Below are positions 1 through 33,821 of a DNA stretch of 64,000 nucleotides, piece by piece (the stretch's first letter is position 1; each line of letters begins with the position of its first letter). The notes beneath the pieces are model-generated. The model made no database searches. It saw only the letters and a list, made by a program, of their open reading frames with translations, and was not told the origin of the DNA. The position numbers and the translations under genes are program-made. This stretch comes from Lota lota (taxonomy: Eukaryota; Chordata; Actinopteri; Gadiformes; Lotidae). The stretch is taken from the NCBI GenBank assembly GCA_026745465.1, contig JACYXH010000140.1, forward strand, positions 74,501-138,500, read 5' to 3'.

Positions 1-1259
1 TTTCAGAAATGTTTAATTCATGCACCTGTGATGGAGCTATGATACGCCATGTGTGCACATGTAATTTGACTGTCAAGATGGATTCCATGAACCAATCAGA
101 GAAGTGATGCCCTGACTGGGCAGAAATGTACCGAAAGCCATCGAAAATATGTAAAAAAATGCAGGCAACCAAAACAGATATTCTCACAGAGCATTTCACT
201 CACAACAGCTATGGGAGGAAATTTTATGTATTTCTAACAGATGACACTCAAATTATAGCGCTTGAATTTGACCTACAGCACCTTTTTCTGTTTGTTGGTA
301 CAACAGGATCTAAAAACGCAATATCATATCACAGAGGGATGTATCAACTACACACTTACCGAAGATCTTTTCAGGGAAATGTCAAATGTCTCAACTCAGC
401 TAATAAACTCTGGAAAGACTGAGTTTGTCTGACTAGGTCAAAATGATTACCTCAATACTGTCGGGGTCTTATGAATAGGTTATAATTCAACTGTGGAAAT
501 AATTATTGGTTTCATTCTTACTATGTAAAATACTATCAGCCAAGGTTGATTTAATAATGGAACATAATTCAAAGACTTTGATTTCTTTAACCATATCAAT
601 GAGACAAAAGCACAACTTTTTATTTAACAAGACCTAAGAAACAACATTCACTTTACAACAATTGATGGTGCTTCATGAATTTTAAGGTAGAATGCTCGAC
701 TGTATTCCAGCATGTCATTTCTCTCAAATACGGCGATTGACTGTGTAAATTAATCTGTCATGTATCTGAAATACCTGCCTCTCGCCAGCCATATAACGGG
801 TATGTAAGTAACAGATTGCTAATTCTGGCTTGGGTTGTTCAGCAGCAGGAACAATGAATGTGCATTTTCTCTGTCTGGCAAAATGTTTATGTAAAATAAA
901 TCTTTCCATCCTTCAGTACAGCCAGTTCCCCTCAGGGGTCTACTCAGCTCTTATTAGCAAGAACGCTAAGTAATATCGCTTCAGTCAAAACTGCAATTTA
1001 ATTTAATTATCACGCAGATGTTTGAAAGAGAGGCATGACGGTGACAGGCACAAGATGCACTTCGTATCCACTTGCTCATTTTCTATTGGCTCTTGTCACA
1101 CGGTAATTTATGTGCCGCTCGGTCTGTCCAACTAAATGGTTTATTTTGGCCATAGGGGGTACGCTAATAACGGTGAGTTCCTCCTGAGTTATGGCTCCTC
1201 ATTCTGTTCCACTAACAGATACAAACGGAGGTGAGAAGGGTTTTTCTCTCCTACTTGAG
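1..1259 (+). other. parpbp intron (partial)
   Basis: No coding segment fits PARI here, and the open frames are short and lack similarity. The stretch ends in a pyrimidine-rich acceptor, tttttctctcctacttgag, at 1241-1259. Confidence 0.6.
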
Positions 1260-9151
<7,892 letters not shown>

Positions 9152-9454
9152 TTCTTCCAGATATTTATATACTGTGATATACAGTGACAACGTGATTATG
9201 CAAAGTACAAGGGAGCTGATGTATGTTTTAACCCTAACCATCTTCTACTCGCGTCAATGCATTTATCAGGTTGATCTTGGCGTTGGCAAGAAAGCGCCCA
9301 CGTGCAAACGTTCTAGTGGCATTATCCATCTATTGTGCAATCTGGAGGTCTTCCAATCTGTGTTTTAAATCTCCAGTACATCTGTTTGGTTACAGATTAT
9401 TGGGTAATTGCAGTCTGTCAACAGTTTTTATGTCACTCCAAGACACATGCTGTG

Positions 9455-9460
9455 AATAAA
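9455..9460 (+). terminator. candidate parpbp poly(A) signal (proximal)
   Basis: AATAAA about 300 bp after the parpbp stop codon. A second AATAAA lies at 9576-9581. Confidence 0.5.
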
Positions 9461-9575
9461 TCCTTGTTTTCCTCTTCAAATGTATTTTATCAATGAAAGC
9501 TCTGGAGGACTGTTTTTGTGAAACCTTTTTGGGAATTCCAAAATCAAGTGTAAATATGTTGCAGACTTTTATTTT

Positions 9576-9581
9576 AATAAA
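9576..9581 (+). terminator. candidate parpbp poly(A) signal (distal)
   Basis: AATAAA in an AT-rich stretch where the convergent parpbp and pmch transcripts would meet. Confidence 0.5.
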
Positions 9582-9583
9582 CA

Positions 9584-9589
9584 TTTATT
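9584..9589 (-). terminator. candidate pmch poly(A) signal
   Basis: AATAAA on the minus strand (tttatt on the plus), about 160 bp after the pmch stop. Another minus-strand AATAAA lies at 9568-9573. Confidence 0.5.
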
Positions 9590-9747
9590 TAGTATTTTAC
9601 ATATTAGTCTGTTGTCATCCATCTTTTTCAGTGCATTACATTTCATTTCGACACACATGGTACGTTTTTCGTTTTTACTTTTCCTTTGTTTTTTTTTCTT
9701 CTTTTGGTGGACAGCTGGTGGGAAGCAGAAGAAAGCACAACGGCAGG

Positions 9748-11071
9748 TTATGCCTGCCAGCAAGGCCGATAGACTCTTCCAATCATACACCGAAGCACTG
9801 TGTTGGTGGGGGGGGGGGGGGAAGGTTGTTAAGAAATACTGAAGTCACACAAATAAGCAAACATTAAAGAGAATCTTGAAGCCCTTGTGTTAGCCCTCTT
9901 CCCAAATATATCCAGGACTCTACATCACTCCTATCCTTCAAATAAAAATACAAAAATGTTAGAGTTCTACAGCATTTTGACTTTTCTGTATGTAAATTGT
10001 CTGAGTTCTTGGAATTGCGTGTATATACAAACTGATGTAATTATTGCCACCGTTGACACTGATACTTGCCGTCAAGGTCGGCCTCTCTGCGATCTATTTT
10101 CACACGGAGGTCTCCGGAGGTGTGTTCCGTGTTTGGGTTGGTCAGCACTGGTAGGGTCCGGGAAAAGGCTCGATCAAGGTTGTGTGTCCGATGCCCTCTG
10201 AAGCCTGTGTCCTGTAGAACAAACATTGGTTTTTATTGGGGATGGTAATTAGCAGAACACATCCAATGGATCCTTTTTAGTTCTCTGAAACTGGCTGTGT
10301 GACTCGGATCCAGCCAGAAAGGTTTCACTGTGTCCAACACTGTCTATAAAACCACCAAGGTCATGATAATATTCGGTTACACAACACTTTGGACTGTTTG
10401 ACATCCTGGAACACATCCCGGAACAGCTAAAAGGGGGAGAGAGCCAATCTCTTAAATCTCCTATTTTATTAAAAAATTGTACCTCGTCTTCAACACAGGA
10501 GAAACATTTGAGATAACAGTATGCTTTATTCTAACCAGAATAAAAAGCAGTTCCAAATGTTGTTAAACTAACCCTACGCCAGTCTGATAATTAAAGTCTT
10601 CAGCCCCCAATTAATCTTAATTGCACTGTATTGGACAATTCACGGTAGTCTGTAAAACCAATTGCATTTCCATATGAACATCTTTGACATTAAATAATCA
10701 AAACTGTTTGATTGCCAAATATATGCCAACATCTTTAACAAAATAATCAAAACTGTTTGATTGCCAAATATAATATCCCCCTTTTTTATTTCAAACGTCA
10801 TCACTATACATACTGATACGATGATGATCCTGGGGGTACCGTCGCCTAGTCTGTTATCCAGTGCAAACCCTTGTAGGTTCAGAACTCCGCCCAGGCCGGC
10901 GCCAGCGGTCAGTTTGCTCCCGATGTTGTCCTCAACAAGAGTGTTCAGGCTCTCCTGGTCTGTCCGGCCGTCGTCATAGTTACCCGCTACAGACATGGGC
11001 AAGGCGATCGAGATGCCGCAAATCTCTGAGAACAGCAGCATGATGAACAGCATCGAGGGCAGTGAGGTCAT
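9748..11071 (-). CDS. pmch: pro-melanin-concentrating hormone (mammalian-like MCH2 type)
   Basis: Three coding exons on the minus strand: 10814-11071, 10070-10211 and 9748-9797, giving 149 aa. Exon 1 encodes a signal peptide (about residues 1-23, MLFIMLLF core) and ends at RIIIVS with donor gtatgt. Exon 2 starts DTGFRGHRTHNLD and carries the dibasic cleavage site DRR. Exon 3 completes the hormone. The C-terminus reads DLDVLRCMIGRVYRPCWQA, with the Cys pair and the RVYRPCW core that form the cyclic, MCH-receptor-binding ring. It resembles mammalian MCH (DFDMLRCMLGRVYRPCWQV) more than the 17-aa fish MCH1. Cleavage after RR would give a 21-residue peptide. Intron 1 is phase 0. Intron 2 is phase 1 with a GC donor (G|GCAAGT) and splits the codon before LRC, as in mammals. 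Known role: hypothalamic or pituitary peptide acting on colour change and feeding. A TATA box lies upstream. Confidence 0.93.
10064..10069 (-). promoter_or_regulatory. GC-type 5' splice site of pmch intron 2
   Basis: Exon 2 ends GACG and the intron starts GCAAGT, the usual extended form of GC donors. The nearby GTATCA donor, 4 nt downstream, would shift the frame and lose the hormone. The acceptor is aacacag ending at 9798, behind a C homopolymer. Confidence 0.85.
10692..10772. repeat. 49-bp tandem duplication in pmch intron 1
   Basis: A 32-bp block (aaataatcaaaactgtttga...) occurs at 10692-10723 and again, identical, at 10741-10772. Confidence 0.9.
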
Positions 11072-11194
11072 GATGTCTTTAAGCTACAAAGACCAACCGG
11101 TCGCGAAACACACACAAAAGAAAAACCGAACAGCTGCAGCAGAATGATCACCGATGTTGGCTTGGAGTTTGACTGATGCCAGCGTACCAGTGCA

Positions 11195-11203
11195 CCTTAT
11201 ATA
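11195..11203 (-). promoter_or_regulatory. pmch TATA box
   Basis: TATATAAGG on the minus strand, about 125 bp upstream of the pmch ATG. It predicts a transcription start near 11165-11172 and a 5' UTR of about 95 nt. Confidence 0.7.
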
Positions 11204-12164
11204 CCATCAGATTTCGTGGAGGCTATTTTCTGGACCTCAAGTCCAGATCAAGGAAATTAGACGGATGACCTCCCGCTGAGGAGTGTTGGTCCTAAAAGAG
11301 AAAGATGCACAGGGGGGTCAGATGGACATGTTTTCAAGGAGCTCTGCGTCATTCTCGTCCTTTTGTGCGTTCAATACTGTGGATGGACGATGAATAGACG
11401 ATGAATAGTCGAATTACTCCTGTTTGGGAGTCAAGGCTGATCCACAGCAGTAGTGGCGGCTTTAATCCGCTAATGTCCTGCAGTGAGGAGGCAGGGGCAT
11501 TAAGGTCCTCAAAAGGGGAGCCAAGGGGTTTGGAAGGGGTGGGTCCCGGGTCAAAGTACAGCCACTGAAATGAATGAAGCGATGGGAGGGCGTCGGGACC
11601 AACTGTTGTCCCATTGGCAGGTGTATAATAAATAGACACGTTGGCGCAGGTCACTAGATGAATGGGATCAGTGCTTTTTGCCAAAACATCCAATCATAAT
11701 CCCTGCATGGCAAATGACAGCGCTTCTGCCAAAGGTAGTTTATAAAGAGACCCCTTTGGACCTCTGACCTGGTGGCTGGAGCTTTGGATGATGTGATTGG
11801 TCGATGAGGATAATGGCCACATCAGTGAAACCTTGTGATGTTGTGGAAAGGTTACAACAACATCCCCAATGACATGAATGATCATCAAGCTTTCATACAC
11901 ACACGTGTGAATGAAAGATGATGATGAATGACAGAGGAGGAGGAAGAGTTCATGACATATATTTGTATGGGGGAAGGAACGAGGTAGGGCCAGAGAGGGT
12001 GGTACATTTAGGATTTATTATAAGTCATTCGATATACATCCCTTTCCAAGGCAACTTGTTAGGTTAGGTACTGTATCTTGATCAATGATGACTACAGGTT
12101 AACTGCACACATTAGGGTTCATGATCAAACACTTTGGCCATAGACCAGCGTTTCTTAAAATATG

Positions 12165-12490
12165 GTGTAGCAAACTCCACCTAGGTGGCTGCCATACTCC
12201 ACCTAGGTGACTTTCCTCAGGCTCCTCGAAACAAATGGACACAGGGTGGTGATGTTGAAAGACCGGTTTATTGTAAAGGTTTGTTAGCGATGACACAGAC
12301 AGATGGTGATCCATGCTGCCATGTGGGAGATCTCTTCCCGAGTGTGTGCGGTGATGGCTAGTTTAACCTGTGCACATTGATTGCTCAATGTGCAACAGGT
12401 GTACAGCCTCACCCAGCTCCAGACTCCAATCAGTCTGACTCGGGCCAGGTGAGGCTGCTTAAACCAGCCATCATCCACACACACTCCCAC
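12165..12490 (+). repeat. unclassified dispersed repeat, copy 2
   Basis: Direct-orientation relative of 8078-8400. It contains the palindromic ccacctaggtgg near its start and a perfect 10-bp inverted repeat, tgcacattga / tcaatgtgca, at 12371-12394. Confidence 0.8.
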
Positions 12491-12708
12491 AATGGGTCGC
12501 CAGAAAACTTCCTGAGTACACCTGAATTGGTGAGTTTTCTCAGTGTGAGATTGGGTCCCACACACAAAATGAAGTTTTCCTTTGGGTCCACATGTAAGAA
12601 CCTGTGCCGTGGACTATTATGTACCCCCAGACTATCCTGCACCACTCAACTCTTGTAATCCCAACCATAGGGTTATGCCATTCCCAACTTCTTTCCCATT
12701 GGCGTTAT

Positions 12709-12782
12709 TCACCTAGCGGCCATCTTGGTTCTAAATGCTAGATGGGTGGGGGAACTGAATATGGACTGTGGCCGCTAGGTGA
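12709..12782. repeat. small foldback with 14-bp perfect inverted termini
   Basis: tcacctagcggcca at 12709-12722 is the exact reverse complement of 12769-12782, separated by 46 bp. This may be a decayed MITE. Confidence 0.7.
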
Positions 12783-15700
12783 CTAAGGCCCATTGGAAGA
12801 TGATCCAAATGCCAATGCAAATTCTACAGTGCACCTTTAACATCACTGGTCTGGAGTAGTAGAGCAAAGGTTGAGGACCGGACAATGGCTATTGAGCCCC
12901 AGCCGAAGTGATTTTACTTGGAGCAGTAGGGCTTTTATTTTGTAAGTATTTTTGTTGGAGGCCATGGGGTTCTACTGAAGGACTGGACTTGTCCACAGAG
13001 GCACCTCTCTTCCAGGAGAAGTACAACTGAACTTGTGATCTTTGAGTTCTGTTGCTATAACTCTCTCTCTCACTCTCTCGCCATCCCTCCCATCTCTAGA
13101 TTCTCCGTAACTCTCCCCCCATTTGGCCTCCACCCATTTTTCTATCCCTCTTCCCCATCCATTCTTTTTACCTATCTCTCTCCCTCGTTTCCCCCTTTCT
13201 CTTTTGCCCATCTCTCTCCCACTTGGTCCCTATCCTTTCGCCTCTCTCTCCACCACTTTTTCTATCCTTCACCCCCTTTCAACGTTAACGTTAACGTTAC
13301 TTATTAGTCAAATCTCATGGTGTTAAATGTTTGTTTTACAATTTGACAATGACTGTTTCCTATGATGAAGACCTATCTCCCCTTCCCTTTTCCTTAGTAC
13401 CTCTGGTATCTTCCGGCCCCGGCAGATCTCTCCTCTGAAGTTCTAGTAAACAGTGAACACTCTCATCTGTTACAAATAACATTTACATAAGGGCCAAGGT
13501 GAAAACAGTCAAAGAAAACAAACTTATAAAGACCAGATGTTAGCATAATATTAAATACTTTCATGATTTCTGCAGCGGTGTCTGATAGAAGATCACCATC
13601 GCCATATCGGCACGAGGTGATGTTAATCACAAGCGACGTCTCCACGGGGAAGTCGTCTCCCCGTCCAGATTGGGTTCTTTCTCTGATCTAGCCTTGCGTA
13701 AGTGGTCATTGAATAAAGAGACAATAAATTATTTATTTTGCTGTTTAAATATACTGGTTGCGTACCTGTCCATCTGAAAGGTTGTACATTTTCTTTTCGT
13801 TTTTTTTGCCTTTCTTTCTTTTTTCTCCCTGTTCAGCATAGAAAGCTCTCAGAAGTGCAAGGCTGCATGGCATTTTTATAGGCAGCGGTGCACTGAATCC
13901 CTTAAGAGCCAGTACATTGTGTACTTGTATACTGCTCAAACTTTCTAATTTTTTTTTAATCTCTCCTACTCCTGAGGATTGCAAAGGAAGGGAGGAAAAA
14001 AACCAAAACGGGAACACAAACTGATGAACAGATTGACTATGTTGCAGCGCTATAGAGGGTGTTTTTAGGACTAGCCAAACGTGATGGCCTAATATACCAT
14101 GTACAATGCTAATGCTGGGTTCAGGTGTATTTCTATGTGGTGGTGGGGGTGTTGGCAGTTTAGGCAGGTCTCTTTTTATGTTGCCCAGAGAGAAAACCAT
14201 GGTTTCCAGGAACAATGCAGCAGATGAGAGCCTCTCCAAGGAAAATAAGGCTCTGACATCATGGGTTCTTAAAGCAGACAGCTAAGCCAACACTAGCTCC
14301 TGCTATAATCAAGGCTCTGTGAATTTCCACTGTCAACCAAAATTGGTGAGGAGGGCGATTCTAACCCAAAGGGCTTTGACACTGTTCAACTGGGCACTTT
14401 CAACCTAAGGTAGAATCTTACTTTGTTTATGTGTGTACTTGTTGTTTCATTGGTGAGCTGCATTTAGTAGATCCCTGCATGGCCTTTCTTGCTTTGTCTG
14501 ATCTAAAAGCACAAGCAGATTCATACCACAGTCTGTTTTGTTTTGATCAAAGCCAGTAGGCCTAATAGCCGAGCCGAGGCTGAGTCCAGGACAACGGTAG
14601 ATCATCCTTCTGTGGCTGTGCGGTTTACAGCAGGTAACAGAATCACAGCTCCTTTTGGAGCCCCTCGCTCGCCTGCCTCCAAACCAAACCAGAGAGAGAA
14701 TAAGTAGTAAAGATTGGTGCGTGTAGTAAAACAAACCACAAGGTCATTCAAAAGACAATTGTGTGCACAAGTTGGGGGTGGGGGGGGGGGGGGGGGGGGA
14801 GTTGAAGAGTGTAGAACGATTATATTTCAGAGCCGGGTCCAGCGAAGCCGTGTCCTTAGATGCACTGAAAACCCAGAGTGCACCAACGAGATCAATGGGA
14901 AGAGGGAGGATTGTGTTCTCAAGAGAACCTTCCTATTTCTTGAGGTTATTCAAACATGGTCACGCTGCAAATGTTAATCCACCGTGGCACGGTATAATCT
15001 CTAATTAGCTATCCCTCGAACCCAGAAGACCGAATCAGAGAGATTTTTGGTAATGTGTCCCAAGGTTGGTGTTTAAGAAATGATTTCAACTGCACAGCAC
15101 GTCCCTGTTTGCGTTGATAATTGCTTTTGTGGTTTAGTTGCACACATCCCCGCCCGCACTTCTCCTCTGTGCACCGTTTCTTGGAATCACCCGTTGCTGA
15201 TTTATTTCAACTCTTAAATCTTGCAAGCTTGCACACTGCAACTGGATCGTTAGCGCTTAGATAATTGATCCTGTATTAGTCATCCAGCATGGATGAAATA
15301 ACACGTGCACAGCCAAACCAGGTAATTTCCAACTATTTCTGCTTCTCATCCCCCCTGCTCCCGGACAGCGGCAGAATGTGCGCCAGCTGCTCTAATTTAT
15401 TGGTGAGAAGGGTTTCAGCGTTGTGCCATACATTCATTAAGACAAAGAGAAAGTGCTGACAGCCGTATGAGTATTAGCTCTCTGCACCTCCGCAGTTAGC
15501 ATCTTTCATAACAACGCTAACCTGCGGTGCTATTCACTCCCCCACATGCACACGCCCACACACACACACACACACATTCACACACCACACACGATTCCCA
15601 ACTGGATTTGCAACTCACTTGACCTCATTCAATGTTTATGAGTTTGAGTCATTTCTCATGAAAAAATGTTTTCTCATCCAGAAGAGTAATAGTGTAGTTG

Positions 15701-15995
15701 TTATAAGGTGTCCCCAGTTCTACCACCCCCCCCCCCCCCCCCCTTCAAATATCTGCACTGCAGGCAGCCTCCCTGTAGGCATCCTTGAGCCCAATGCCTC
15801 ACCTGCTCATTAGTGATATGTAGGCCTATCTGATTTCACTGTAAGTTGCTTGGTGTTTAAAGCAGCCAATAAATGTGTGAATATGTGATCCCGGACTCTA
15901 AAATAATAAAGTATGCGCTGACACATGCGTGGCGTGCATGCATGCGTTGTTGCGTGAAAGAAAACAAACACCCCTCCTGTGATGGTGACAAGTGG

Positions 15996-16001
15996 TTTAT
16001 T
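15996..16001 (-). terminator. candidate distal igf1 poly(A) signal
   Basis: AATAAA on the minus strand (tttatt on the plus), followed in transcript direction by a stretch that includes tgtttgttttc. If used, the igf1 3' UTR would be about 3.4 kb, in keeping with the long 3' UTRs known for vertebrate IGF1. Nearer signals may also be used. Confidence 0.4.
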
Positions 16002-17495
16002 CAGTAGGAATGGTGAACAATTTGTATTTTAAAACCTTTTCTACAGAAGGGTATAAAGCACTGTAATGCAACGGACACTTTAATCCGTGAAGGTTATTTT
16101 TAAAGGTGAGCTTGTGGAAGTGTCCTACTCTTGTCAAACTATTTGGGAGAGACTGGGGATTTAGCAACATTTTTACAACAACATACAAAAACAAAAAAAA
16201 GAAAGAAAAGTTGAATAATTGTTTCAGACATTTGACAGAACAAGTCGGGACACTCAAAGGCTGGGAAATTCAAAGCGGCTTAATCGTGTTTGTTCTTCGT
16301 TGCGCTGATGTTATGAGATATCAGGGACTGTATCTTGATTTAGCTAACACTTAAATGTGGAAGATGCTAGCTAGTCATTTTGAAAACAAGCTAGCATGCT
16401 TATTTTGATGATCCAGGGACACTGTCTGTTGGGTGTACTGTAGCTGTAATGGAAGTTGTACTACACATAGGAATTATTATTATTTATGTGTATGAGCTGG
16501 CCATATGATAATAAGCTGGGCATATGATAATTTAGAATGAGGCTTTTTCCATCAAAAATATCTTTGGTATACAGAGGGTGATAGAAAAAGATGATATGCT
16601 AATTATTATTATTATGTAAAATGTGTCGTCTTGTATTTTATGTCATGTTGGTTAGTCAGACTTTGCCAGTGGATTGCTTCCATTCTAAATTTGTTAACAG
16701 TTGTCTGCAAGTAGTATTTGGTGAGTCATTTTCAATGGAAACGGTGAACGCAACTTAATTGACTAGGTTTTTCAAAAGAAGAATGCATGGCTTGGTGTTT
16801 TCATGAATTTCAATACATTGCCTTTCAGTGAGGTCTACGTATACATACTTATGCGAGACAAAAGTACACCATGACTTGAACAATGATTCACACAATTGGA
16901 AGACCACAGTTCACAGTACTTTTGTCAAGTTATTTGGCATAGGGATTTTTCTTTTCTTCTTTATCGAGAAACAATAATTTAAAAACAGTAGAAAAAAATA
17001 GCATTTGGGACAACATGATACACGTTCCATGCATTCACAGATATTCACACAAATACATTTGCCCCCTTACCGCTTTCTGACGTTGTTCAAAACAACTTTA
17101 CAAATAAAAACACACGTAAACGGGTGGCCACAAGGCTGTGCAAAAGGGGTAAACTCTGATGTAAGCCCTGCCATCTCTATTGTCTCTGCTTGCCATCTCC
17201 CGCTTAAGTAACAAACTACAAAATAGCACCATTATACAGTGAATAGGAGAGGGGGAGGGAAGGTTGATGTTGATACAGCTTTGTTATATTATGAATCTCC
17301 ATCGTGTACAATGATAGTAAAAGAATGCATAGGATACTGCTAATAGATGGGTGGAGGAGGAGGAGGATGGGTAGAGGACAGGAGGAGAGTTGGGTTGGCA
17401 TTGGTGGTGGTAGGGGGTAGGTTGTTTGATTATACATAGACGGAGATCGCAGTGGCGGATGTGGGATGTCCAGGAAGGTAACTGGATTGGGGGGT

Positions 17496-17535
<40 letters not shown>
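17496..17535. repeat. poly-G run (40)
   Basis: Uninterrupted G homopolymer. Its length may be uncertain because of sequencing. Confidence 0.9.
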
Positions 17536-17536
<1 letters not shown>

Positions 17537-17677
17537 GGAGGCTTGTGTATACAGCCATTAGTTTCTTCCGGGCACAAACTCTTCCTAGAACAGGCTTTAT
17601 TTAACGGGAACCTGTCTAGTCAATACGTGTTTGTATTCATGTCTGTGTATCTCTATGTTACTGTGTGTGTGTGTGTG

Positions 17678-17725
<48 letters not shown>

Positions 17726-17901
17726 TGTTTGAGTTTGAACCTTGCTCATAGTTGCACAATTCACTCACCTACATTGTGTGTTTGTGTGTGTGTGTGTGTG
17801 GTTGTGTATGTCTGCATATACTGTCTGCAGACAGTCTGCATGTGATCCAGTAGGACAGAACTCGTATGTGTGCTTCATGAACATACACATCTGTAATTTT
17901 C

Positions 17902-17942
17902 AAAGTGAATGACAGATGCATCTTCCATCTGTCATTCACTTT
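17902..17942. repeat. perfect 17-bp hairpin
   Basis: aaagtgaatgacagatg (17902-17918) is the exact reverse complement of 17926-17942, with a 7-nt loop. It lies within the probable igf1 3' UTR. Confidence 0.9.
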
Positions 17943-18873
17943 TCCCCCCCAGTATTTGTACAGAATTTGCATGTGTTCCAAGAGCTTGGGTCCTGCAGAA
18001 CTAATACTCCAATATATGCCATGGATCATCAACCATTAATTATATGGCACTAGTAGGCTACTGAAAGAAAAGAAAAAACATGAATGAATTAACAAAAACC
18101 TTCTTCTGGAAGATAACAAACATTTAATGAGTCGTGAGCTTCATTGGCATTGACTCAAGACAACTTTAATATTCCTTACGATTATGGCCTGGTGGCTAAT
18201 ATAGGATTTTCAGCTAGTTATTAAATATGAAACTGTTATAGTACTCAGTTATCCAATTTTGTTCCCATACTCCCCCCCCCCAAAAAAAATGCACTTTGAA
18301 TCTAGTCAACAAAGAAATGCACTTTGAATTTAGTCCCAAAGAAATGCACTTTGAAGCAAAGCACCACTGTCAACCAAGCAATTGCCCTTTTGGGTTGCAT
18401 AGGTTTCATTCATTTCAGCTCCTGATGGTATTCCCAAAGTGAGTAAAGACATGTGAAATATCTTCAATACCCTCCTCAAACTTGAGGTGGAACTGGTTTG
18501 AATGACAATACCCTTTTCCTTCTGCAAAAGAGGCGTGGACACCCATCTCGCTTGTTTTCACTGAAGTCTTTGTAAGTTAAAGTGATTGATTATGTCGCCA
18601 GTAATGCATGGCACATGATAACATTCTAACCTGCTCCACCTTAGCTCACAACTGCATTTTAATGCCTAATTTGGAGCAAGTGGCAATTGTACTCTGCTCT
18701 TTGATACTGACTGAAGATAGATAGTGTTTGTGTGTGTTTGTACGTGTGAGACCAAGCATGGCTCAATCAGAATGAACTTTCCTCGAGGTTTAGGGGGTCA
18801 GGTGGATGTGCCACTGATTACCATATGCTGCCACTGAGTCGGTGGAAGGAGCCATGGCGAGAGGCATGCGTGT

Positions 18874-18902
<29 letters not shown>
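18874..18902. repeat. poly-G run
   Basis: About 29 G in a row, downstream of the igf1 coding region. Confidence 0.9.
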
Positions 18903-18904
<2 letters not shown>

Positions 18905-19317
18905 GTCTGCAGGATTGGGGGTGGGGTGGAGGAGGGTATCTGCAGGATTTGGGGAGGGATGGGGGGTGGTCGTCTTATACACGGAGAGGTATACGAAACC
19001 TCTTTTCTTTTTGTGTCTCAGCAGCTAAACTACATTTGTTTGATGTTTCATTAACGCCCGGTTTCTCTGACAGAAGTGGTATGATGCAGTGTATCAATTT
19101 AACAGTGCAATCCCCTTATCCACCCTTAGGAAAAACAGCACTTAGCCCCCCTCGGAAGTATATGGTGTAGTCATGCTGTTGGCGTCCGCTTCTCCGTTCT
19201 GTCTTCTTCCTTTTGTTTCTGACAGCTACAGGCGCTGCACATTGGGTGTCGCGTAAGACCACTCCCTTGTCTCCCCCCCTACTCCATTGGCGTTTGTCCC
19301 TCCATATTCGCTGGGTC

Positions 19318-19329
19318 GTCTCCTCCTCT

Positions 19330-19361
<32 letters not shown>

Positions 19362-19362
19362 T
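19318..19362. repeat. (GAA)n tract directly after the igf1 stop codon
   Basis: On the transcript strand the stop TAG is followed at once by GA and about 15 GAA/GGA units, so the repeat opens the 3' UTR. Confidence 0.9.

Positions 19363-33821
<14,459 letters not shown>

Larger units (their letters stand above)
11204..15990. other. intergenic region between pmch (upstream side) and the igf1 3' end
   Basis: No credible coding exon was found. The region holds one dispersed repeat copy (12165-12490), a small foldback at 12709-12782, CT-rich low-complexity DNA at 13060-13275, a poly-G run at 14777-14799 and a poly-C run at 15724-15743. The pmch promoter is at its left end. Confidence 0.6.
16002..19362 (-). 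other. probable igf1 3' UTR / downstream region
   Basis: No second gene is visible between the igf1 stop and the candidate poly(A) site. The region holds poly-G runs (17496-17535, 18874-18902; poly-C in the transcript), (GT)n at 17664-17723, a 17-bp hairpin at 17902-17942 and a three-copy 27-bp repeat at about 18286-18357. The UTR assignment is inferred from the signal at 15996-16001. Confidence 0.45.

Noticed and set aside
126-422. 98-aa plus-strand open frame near the left edge
   Set aside because: No similarity to PARI or to any family I recognise, and no splice context. Probably chance.
13391-13450. Minus-strand segment first considered as the last igf1 exon (TSEERSAGAGRYQRY)
   Set aside because: The true last exon was found at 19363-19422 with a near-perfect match to fish igf1; this segment fits neither in phase nor in sequence.
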